Origin: an uncultured Erysipelotrichaceae bacterium
Lineage (GTDB): Bacteria > Bacillota_I > Bacilli_A > Erysipelotrichales > Erysipelotrichaceae
Direction of reading: 5' to 3'
Assembly (NCBI GenBank): GCA_934692455.1
Contig: CAKUTY010000008.1
Coordinates: 1-23,676 of the forward strand
Length of the DNA: 23,676 nucleotides
The notes beneath the pieces were generated by a model. The model searched no databases and was not told the origin of the DNA. It was given only the letters and a program-made list of their open reading frames with translations. Positions 20,101 to 23,676 of the stretch are shown here, in pieces. Position 1 is the stretch's first letter. Each line of letters begins with the position of its first letter. Position numbers and translations under genes: made by a program.

Positions 20101-20511
20101 ATGCCTACAATTAATCAATTAGTAAGAAAAGGTAGAACAGCTAGAACATTTAAGTCAAAGTCACCTGCATTAAACAGAGGCTACAACTCATTAAAGTCTA
20201 GACCTATCGAATTGGCATCCCCTCAAAAAAGAGGTGTATGTACCAGAGTTGGTACAATGACTCCAAAGAAGCCTAACTCAGCTCTAAGAAAGTATGCCCG
20301 TGTTAGATTAAGTAATGGTATGGAAGTTACTGCTTATATTCCAGGTATCGGCCATAACCTACAAGAACACTCAGTTGTACTTATCAGAGGTGGTAGAGTT
20401 AAGGACTTACCAGGTGTTAGATACCATATCATCAGAGGTACATTAGACTGTGCTGGCGTAAACAATCGTAAACAAGGTCGTTCACTTTACGGTGCAAAGA
20501 GACCTAAATAA
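20101..20511 (+). CDS. rpsL: 30S ribosomal protein S12
   Basis: Decoding-centre protein of the small subunit. The 136-residue sequence carries PTINQLVRKGR at the N-terminus, MTPKKPNSALRKYARVRL (the PKK lysines are the classic streptomycin-resistance positions and are wild type here) and RGGRVKDLPGVRYH with K101. AAAGGAG lies 8 bases before the ATG. It is the first gene of the str operon, which starts here with its own promoter, because the gene upstream is on the other strand instead of being rpoC or an L7Ae-like gene. Confidence 0.99.
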   Translation: MPTINQLVRKGRTARTFKSKSPALNRGYNSLKSRPIELASPQKRGVCTRVGTMTPKKPNSALRKYARVRLSNGMEVTAYIPGIGHNLQEHSVVLIRGGRVKDLPGVRYHIIRGTLDCAGVNNRKQGRSLYGAKRPK

Positions 20512-20535
20512 GACATGAAAGGAGATTAAAATAGT

Positions 20536-21006
20536 ATGCCAAGAAAAGGACATATCGCGAAAAGAGATGTATTAGCAGATCCAATTTATAATTCAAAGCT
20601 AGTTACTCGTTTAATCAACAAAATCATGTTAGACGGTAAAAAAGACGTAGCTGAAAACATTCTATATAATGCATTTCAAATCGTAGAAGAAAAAACTGGC
20701 CAACAACCAATGGAAGTGTTTGAAAAGGCACTTGACAATGTAATGCCAGAATTAGAATTAAAGTTAAGAAGAGTTGGTGGTGCAAACTACCAAGTTCCAG
20801 TTGAAGTTTCAAGAGAAAGAAGATTAACATTAGGCCTTAGATGGATCGTTAACTATGCTCGTTTAAGAAGTGAAAAGACTATGGAACTTAGATTAGCAAA
20901 CGAAATCATCGATGCTTCAAACGGTGTTGGACAATCTGTTAAGAAGAAAGAAGACACTCATAAGATGGCTGATGCTAATAAGGCATTCGCACATTTCCGC
21001 TGGTAA
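20536..21006 (+). CDS. rpsG: 30S ribosomal protein S7
   Basis: Nucleates assembly of the 16S rRNA 3' domain and lies near the E site. The 156-residue length is standard. MPRKGHIAKRDVLADPIYNSKLVTRLINK at the start and GGANYQVPVEVSRERRLTLGLRW in the middle identify it. It follows rpsL by 24 bases, with AAAGGAG 11 bases before the ATG. S7 is the translational autoregulator of the str operon in E. coli, acting between rpsL and rpsG; no comparable large hairpin is seen in that short gap here. Confidence 0.99.
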   Translation: MPRKGHIAKRDVLADPIYNSKLVTRLINKIMLDGKKDVAENILYNAFQIVEEKTGQQPMEVFEKALDNVMPELELKLRRVGGANYQVPVEVSRERRLTLGLRWIVNYARLRSEKTMELRLANEIIDASNGVGQSVKKKEDTHKMADANKAFAHFRW

Positions 21007-21021
21007 TAGGAAAGGAATATT

Positions 21022-23118
21022 ATGACAAGACAGTATAGCTTAGAAAATACTAGAAATATCGGTATCATGGCTCACATCGATGCTGGTAAGACAACTTGTA
21101 CTGAACGTATTCTTTTCTTCACTGGTAAGACTCATAAGATCGGTGAAACACATGATGGTGCTTCACAAATGGACTGGATGGCTCAAGAACAAGAAAGAGG
21201 TATCACTATCACTAGTGCTGCCACTACTACTTTCTGGGCTGGTAAGGATCATCAATATCCTAAACATCGTATCAACATTATCGATACACCGGGACACGTT
21301 GACTTCACTGTAGAAGTTGAAAGATCTCTAAGAGTACTAGATGGTGCTGTTACTGTATTAGATGCTAAGGCAGGTGTTGAACCTCAAACTGAAACAGTAT
21401 GGCGTCAAGCAACAACATATGGTGTTCCAAGAATTGTATTCTGTAACAAAATGGATGCTACAGGTGCTGACTTCTTAATGTCAGTAAGATCAATCGGCAA
21501 TAGATTAGCTGCTAAGGCTGCTGCAATCCAAATGCCAATTGGTGCTGAAAATACATTCAGAGGAATCATCGATCTTATTGAACGTAAACAATATATTTAC
21601 AATAATGACCAAGGTACAGATATCAGTAGTACTGAAATCGATGAACAATTCAAGGAAGAAGCTGAATTATTAAGAAGCGAACTTCTTGAAGTATTATCAG
21701 AATATGATGATGAATTAATGGAAAAATTCCTTGAAGGCGAAGAAGTTGATATCGCATTAATCAAGAAGACAATTAGAAAAGCTGTTATCGGCGCTGATTT
21801 CTTCCCAGTATTATGTGGTTCTGCTTACAAGAACAAGGGTATCCAATTATTGTTAGATGCTGTTATTGATTACCTTCCATCTCCATTAGATGTACCATCT
21901 ATTAAGGGTGTTACACTTGATGGTGCTGAAGAAGCTAGACATCCAAGTGACAGTGAACCTTTCTCTGCATTAGCATTCAAGGTTATGACTGACCCATTCG
22001 TAGGTAGATTAACATACTTCAGAGTTTACTCTGGTGTTGCTACTGCTGGTAGTTATGTATTAAATGCTACTAAGGATAAGAAAGAAAGATTTGGTAGACT
22101 TGTACAAATGCATGCTAACCACCGTGCTGAAATTGAAGAAGTTGATGCTGGTGATATCGCTGCTGCTGTAGGTCTAAAAGATACTACTACAGGTGATACA
22201 TTATGTGATGAAAAGAACCCTATTATTCTTGAATCAATGGTATTCCCTGAACCAGTTATCCAAATGTCAGTTGAGCCAAAGACAAAGGCTGACTCTGATA
22301 AGATGGACATGGCTTTAGCTAAGTTAGCTGAAGAAGACCCAACTTTCAGAACATATACTGATGAAGAAACAGGACAAACTATCATCGCTGGTATGGGTGA
22401 ACTTCACTTAGATATCATCGTAGATAGATTAAAGAGAGAATTCAAGGTTGAATGTAACATCGGTGCTCCACAAGTTGCCTTTAGAGAAACAATCAGAAAA
22501 GCTGCTGACTGTGAAGGTAAGTTCGTTAGACAATCTGGTGGTAGAGGTCAATACGGTCACGTTTGGATCAAGTTTGAACCAAATGAAGAAGGTAAGGGCT
22601 TTGAATTCATTGACGCTGTTGTCGGCGGTTCTGTTCCAAGAGAATATATCAAGCCAACTCAAGAAGGTTTGGTTGCTGCATTAAACAACGGTCTAGTTGC
22701 TGGCTACCCAGTAGTTGACATCAAGGCTACATTGTTTGATGGTTCATACCACGAAGTCGACTCTTCAGAAATGGCGTTCAAGACTGCTGCTTCACTAGCA
22801 TTAAAAGAAGCTGCTAAGAAGTGTGATCCAGTATTACTTGAACCTATCATGGACGTTGAAATTACTGCACCAAGTGAATACTTAGGTTCAGTTATGGGTG
22901 ATGTTACAAAAAGACGTGGTCAAATCAGAGACCAAGAAGAAAGAGGAAACGCTATCGTTATTAGAGCATACGTACCTCTATCTGAAATGTTCGGTTATGC
23001 TACTGACTTAAGATCATTCACTCAAGGACGTGGTAACTACATGATGCAAATGGATCACTACTCAGAAGTTCCAAAGAGCATCGCTGAAAGTATTGCAAAG
23101 AAAAACGCTAAAGACTAA
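21022..23118 (+). CDS. fusA: elongation factor G
   Basis: GTPase that drives translocation of tRNAs and mRNA on the ribosome. The 698-residue sequence is full length. G1 AHIDAGKTT, G2/switch I with ERGITITSAATT, G3 DTPGHVDF and G4 NKMD are intact, and domains II to V follow in the usual order (GRLTYFRVYSG, AGMGELHLDI, YGHVWIKFEP, YVPLSEMFGYATDLRS). AGGAAAGGAA precedes the ATG, 15 bases after rpsG. Codon choice is strongly biased towards GCT, GGT and GAA, as expected for a highly expressed gene. Confidence 0.99.
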   Translation: MTRQYSLENTRNIGIMAHIDAGKTTCTERILFFTGKTHKIGETHDGASQMDWMAQEQERGITITSAATTTFWAGKDHQYPKHRINIIDTPGHVDFTVEVERSLRVLDGAVTVLDAKAGVEPQTETVWRQATTYGVPRIVFCNKMDATGADFLMSVRSIGNRLAAKAAAIQMPIGAENTFRGIIDLIERKQYIYNNDQGTDISSTEIDEQFKEEAELLRSELLEVLSEYDDELMEKFLEGEEVDIALIKKTIRKAVIGADFFPVLCGSAYKNKGIQLLLDAVIDYLPSPLDVPSIKGVTLDGAEEARHPSDSEPFSALAFKVMTDPFVGRLTYFRVYSGVATAGSYVLNATKDKKERFGRLVQMHANHRAEIEEVDAGDIAAAVGLKDTTTGDTLCDEKNPIILESMVFPEPVIQMSVEPKTKADSDKMDMALAKLAEEDPTFRTYTDEETGQTIIAGMGELHLDIIVDRLKREFKVECNIGAPQVAFRETIRKAADCEGKFVRQSGGRGQYGHVWIKFEPNEEGKGFEFIDAVVGGSVPREYIKPTQEGLVAALNNGLVAGYPVVDIKATLFDGSYHEVDSSEMAFKTAASLALKEAAKKCDPVLLEPIMDVEITAPSEYLGSVMGDVTKRRGQIRDQEERGNAIVIRAYVPLSEMFGYATDLRSFTQGRGNYMMQMDHYSEVPKSIAESIAKKNAKD

Positions 23119-23173
23119 TTGAATATTAGTACGTTTTATCTTAAAATTAATTTGCTAAACAGGAGGAAAACAA

Positions 23174-23676
23174 ATGGCAAAAGAAAAATTTGACCGTTCA
23201 TTAGAACATGTCAATATTGGTACTATCGGTCACGTTGACCATGGTAAAACAACATTAACTGCTGCTATCACAAAAAGATTAGCTGAAAAGGGTCAAGCTG
23301 AATTCAAGGCATATGACCAAATCGATGGTGCTCCAGAAGAAAAAGCTAGAGGTATCACTATCAATACTGCACACGTTGAATATAAGACTGCAAAGAGACA
23401 CTATGCTCACGTTGACTGCCCAGGACACGCTGACTATGTTAAGAACATGATCACTGGTGCTGCTCAAATGGATGGTGCTATCCTTGTTGTTGCTGCTACT
23501 GATGGACCAATGCCTCAAACAAGAGAACACATCTTACTTGCTAGACAAGTTGGTGTACCTAAAATTGTTGTATTCTTAAACAAGTGCGATATGGTTGATG
23601 ATGAAGAATTAATCGACTTAGTTGAAATGGAAGTTAGAGAATTATTAGATGAATACGGATTTGACGGTGACGACTG
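23174..23676 (+). CDS. tuf: elongation factor Tu (3' truncated by the window)
   Basis: GTPase that brings aminoacyl-tRNA to the ribosome. Only the first 167 codons are present. G1 GHVDHGKTT, switch I ARGITINTAHVEY, G3 DCPGHADYVKNM and G4 NKCDMVDD are all present. A strong AGGAGG lies 7 bases before the ATG. The 55-base gap after fusA shows no terminator, so tuf is read with the rest of the str operon. The gene runs off the right edge of the window. Confidence 0.99.
   Translation, partial: MAKEKFDRSLEHVNIGTIGHVDHGKTTLTAAITKRLAEKGQAEFKAYDQIDGAPEEKARGITINTAHVEYKTAKRHYAHVDCPGHADYVKNMITGAAQMDGAILVVAATDGPMPQTREHILLARQVGVPKIVVFLNKCDMVDDEELIDLVEMEVRELLDEYGFDGDD

Noticed and set aside
1..23676. tRNA, rRNA, CRISPR arrays, insertion sequences
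   Set aside because: No T-loop plus acceptor pairing, no regularly spaced repeat array and no transposase or integrase frame was found on either strand.

Overview
The window looks like chromosomal DNA of a low-GC, Gram-positive-type anaerobe, most plausibly a Firmicute of the Erysipelotrichia group. The grounds are a type III glutamine synthetase, a QueH-type epoxyqueuosine reductase, oleate hydratase, a str operon (rpsL-rpsG-fusA-tuf), strong AGGAGG-type ribosome binding sites and A+T-rich DNA. The taxonomic placement is inference from gene content, not from a marker-gene comparison. Both ends cut genes: a family 1 glycosidase on the left and tuf on the right.

Layout. 1-2147 (+): the 3' part of a 6-phospho-beta-glucosidase with its terminator, then a pyridoxal/pyridoxamine kinase. 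2140-5236 (-): glnN-ilvE operon, whose terminator lies inside the end of the kinase gene. 5237-5719: a large intergenic region with the glnN promoter, a divergent and well-delimited GC-rich RNA gene of unknown family (about 5416-5584), and a cluster of DnaA-box-like motifs. 5720-6301 (+): an orphan protein resembling PBECR4-type (BECR-fold) nuclease-like proteins. 6477-8852: divergent NAD(P)HX repair enzyme (-) and an RluA/RluD-type pseudouridine synthase (+), followed by deoC (+). 9568-10029 (-): a small membrane protein. 10074-10216 (-): a tiny independent transcription unit. 10240-11852 (-): three-gene operon (membrane protein, pyrophosphatase-like protein, aldose-epimerase-like protein). 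11886-14621 (+): tgt-queA-queH, the end of the queuosine pathway. 14638-16084: divergent ferredoxin and Crp/Fnr regulator sharing an FNR-like dyad. 16104-16646 (-): yefM-yoeB toxin-antitoxin pair bracketed by a 25-bp near-identical repeat. 16736-19825 (-): oleate hydratase, a TetR regulator and a DUF308/HdeD-like membrane protein. 19979-23676 (+): the str operon behind its own promoter and a structured leader.

How the genes work together. GlnN makes glutamine, and IlvE consumes or regenerates glutamate through branched-chain amino acids. Tgt, QueA and QueH act in sequence on the tRNA wobble base. The ferredoxin and Crp/Fnr pair forms a small redox-control unit. The TetR regulator and membrane protein probably go with fatty-acid or membrane stress handled by oleate hydratase.

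Three things stand out. The first is the unassigned RNA gene next to a DnaA-box-like cluster and a BECR-like gene. The second is a recurrent promoter architecture with a -10 box ending exactly 6-7 nt before ATG and no Shine-Dalgarno, which implies leaderless mRNAs for several genes including a 23-codon mini-gene. The third is the repeat-bracketed yefM-yoeB cassette, which looks like a clean insertion at the 3' end of the crp/fnr gene. No tRNA, rRNA, CRISPR array or insertion sequence was recognised.
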